Part shown: piece after piece, positions 4,608 to 5,622 of the stretch | How the letters are laid out: every line of letters begins with the position of its first letter | Numbering within the stretch: position 1 is the first letter of the stretch | NCBI GenBank assembly: GCA_029212425.1 | Contig: JARGNC010000155.1 | Coordinates: 1 to 5,622 of the forward strand | From: Phycisphaerales bacterium | GTDB lineage: Bacteria > Planctomycetota > Phycisphaerae > Phycisphaerales > UBA1924 | Length of the DNA stretch: 5,622 nt | Direction of reading: 5' to 3' | Made by a program: the position numbers and the translations under genes | Notes under the pieces: model-generated | Databases searched by the model: none | What the model saw: only the letters and a program-made list of their open reading frames with translations | What the model was told of the DNA's origin: nothing

Positions 4608-5622
4608 ATGCCAAGAGAGTCGTCCAGCACGCACCCAGAAGAGATCGTCCTGCTCCCATCAGCTGAAGAGTGGATGACGGATCTCCCCCAAGCAACCTCC
4701 AAAGAAGCAATCCAAGCACGAGCCCAGCTCGGTCTTTCCACAGACCAACCGATCATCGCGTCGGGTCATCCGCCGATCCTGTTTCATCCCGGAATTGTTG
4801 CCAAGCTGATCGCGATGGATGCATGGTCCAGGCGCGTCGGTGCTGCGATGGTGTGGGTGGTTCCGGATCAGGACGTGGTGGATCCCGCTTTGGTGCGTCT
4901 TCCCATATCAGATGATGGATCGTTGTCTGTGCAGGAATCTCGAATCGGTGGGGATCCCAATACCAACACACCCACAGCATTGCTGTCTTCGATCGAAATA
5001 CAAGACGATCTTCCAGAACAGCTTGAAGAAATCGGTTCTTGGATCACTGGGTTCGAATATGAAACCTCGCTTGCGAAACAGTTTGCAAGCGCAAGCATCG
5101 GTTTGCTGTGTGAGAAGCTGGGGATTGATGAACCACATCTTGTGTACGCTTCGGATTTGATGGCGATCGATGCGGCTCAATCTCTGCTCGATGCAATGAT
5201 CGAAGATCCAACGCTTGCAGCGGAATCATACAACGCGAGTGTTGCCGAGTTTCCTGAAGCAGGGGTGCGTCCGCTGCGGATCAAAGACACCAGCATCGAA
5301 CTCCCGCTTTGGAGGTTCGTAGGGACCGATCGGGTTCCGGTGAGCATCCAACCTGATCAGCAGGACTTTGATCGCAGCAATCTGGTTCCGCGTGGACTGT
5401 TGATGACCGCGATTATGCGTGCATTTGTTTCAGATTTTTTCATTCATGGCACCGGGGGGTACAGCTACGACCGGATCACCGAGCGTTGGCTCCAGGACTG
5501 GCAAGGCATACCGCTCTCACCAATCGCAGGAGTGAGCGCGACGATGAAGCTCAGTCTGCACGCGAACACAGCAATCGATCCAGATAAAGCAGCATGGAGA
5601 GCGCATCACGCGAAACATTCGC
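4608..5622 (+). CDS. Putative BshC-like conserved protein (3' end outside window)
   Basis: The frame stays open to the right edge, giving 338 codons without a stop. Two blocks look conserved. GHPPILFHPG (53-62) followed by a helix and VVPDQD (84-89) resembles the TGQQ.GLF...K...VPVFW.A.EDHD layout of BshC, the cysteine-adding enzyme of bacillithiol synthesis. RGLLMTAIMRAFVSDFFIHG with GTGGYSYDR (281-289), then GIPLSP and SATMKL, resembles the BshC block RPVVQD.LLP...GGP.E.AY followed by P...R.S.T. Order and approximate spacing fit, but key residues differ: GHPP replaces GQQ and DQD replaces EDHD. I therefore propose a divergent BshC-like family, not a confirmed BshC. No signal peptide or membrane segment is seen. 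The start at 4608 follows AGGAAG; an in-frame ATG at 4578 is possible. The gene follows the glycosyltransferase closely and is probably co-transcribed with it. That it is a gene is nearly certain; its function is tentative. Confidence 0.8.
   Translation, partial: MPRESSSTHPEEIVLLPSAEEWMTDLPQATSKEAIQARAQLGLSTDQPIIASGHPPILFHPGIVAKLIAMDAWSRRVGAAMVWVVPDQDVVDPALVRLPISDDGSLSVQESRIGGDPNTNTPTALLSSIEIQDDLPEQLEEIGSWITGFEYETSLAKQFASASIGLLCEKLGIDEPHLVYASDLMAIDAAQSLLDAMIEDPTLAAESYNASVAEFPEAGVRPLRIKDTSIELPLWRFVGTDRVPVSIQPDQQDFDRSNLVPRGLLMTAIMRAFVSDFFIHGTGGYSYDRITERWLQDWQGIPLSPIAGVSATMKLSLHANTAIDPDKAAWRAHHAKHS

Noticed and set aside
4250..4756. 168-codon minus-strand frame over the GT2/BshC-like junction
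   Set aside because: It is antisense to the end of the GT2 gene and the start of the next gene. Its repetitive MCYLMCYLMC segment is merely the complement of the 12-bp tandem repeat.
5069..5096. GCTTGC with two downstream GCAAGC copies able to form alternative hairpins
   Set aside because: It lies in the middle of the BshC-like coding frame, far from any start, and is most simply explained by codon use (TTGCA/GCAAGC).
4819..5160. 113-codon plus-strand frame
   Set aside because: It lies out of frame inside the long open BshC-like frame, which has the better protein character and extends through the window edge.

Overview
The window holds bacterial DNA with tightly packed genes: five protein-coding genes (two cut by the window edges), one tRNA gene and one small gene on the opposite strand. 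Base composition is moderately GC-rich. By rough hand count it is about 57% across the middle and right and about 64% in the ABC-transporter fragment at the left edge. GATC is conspicuously frequent in the main genes. Good Shine-Dalgarno sequences precede several starts. A planctomycete-like (Phycisphaerae-type) bacterium would fit the protein styles, but this is a weak impression from reading and not a search result.

Layout. 1-521 (+) is the C-terminal part of an ABC exporter ATPase. 561-631 (-) is tRNA-Gln(CUG), which converges on the ABC gene and diverges from the next gene. 724-2565 (+) is a complete exported DUF885-family protein, a putative zinc metallopeptidase carrying HEAVPGHHHQ. 2594-2893 (-) is a small hypothetical protein with a very good ribosome binding site; it converges on the DUF885 gene, with two back-to-back inverted repeats at its 3' end. 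3061-3675 (+) is a hypothetical protein of about 204 residues. 3763-4566 (+) is a soluble family-2 glycosyltransferase with its own credible promoter, an internal 12-bp tandem repeat and a cysteine-rich C-terminus. 4608 to the right edge (+) is a long open frame that never reaches a stop inside the window. Its two most conserved-looking blocks sit where a BshC-like (bacillithiol cysteine-adding enzyme) protein has its hallmark motifs.

How the genes may work together. The glycosyltransferase and the BshC-like gene are closely spaced on one strand and probably co-transcribed. This pair is the most interesting part of the window, because bacillithiol-type pathways combine a glycosyltransferase, a deacetylase and a cysteine-adding enzyme. 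However, the glycosyltransferase here is of the GT2/dolichyl-phosphate-mannose-synthase style and not the BshA (GT4) type, so a thiol pathway is only a hypothesis. The other genes look like ordinary single transcription units. I see no CRISPR array, insertion sequence, rRNA or recognisable defence system.
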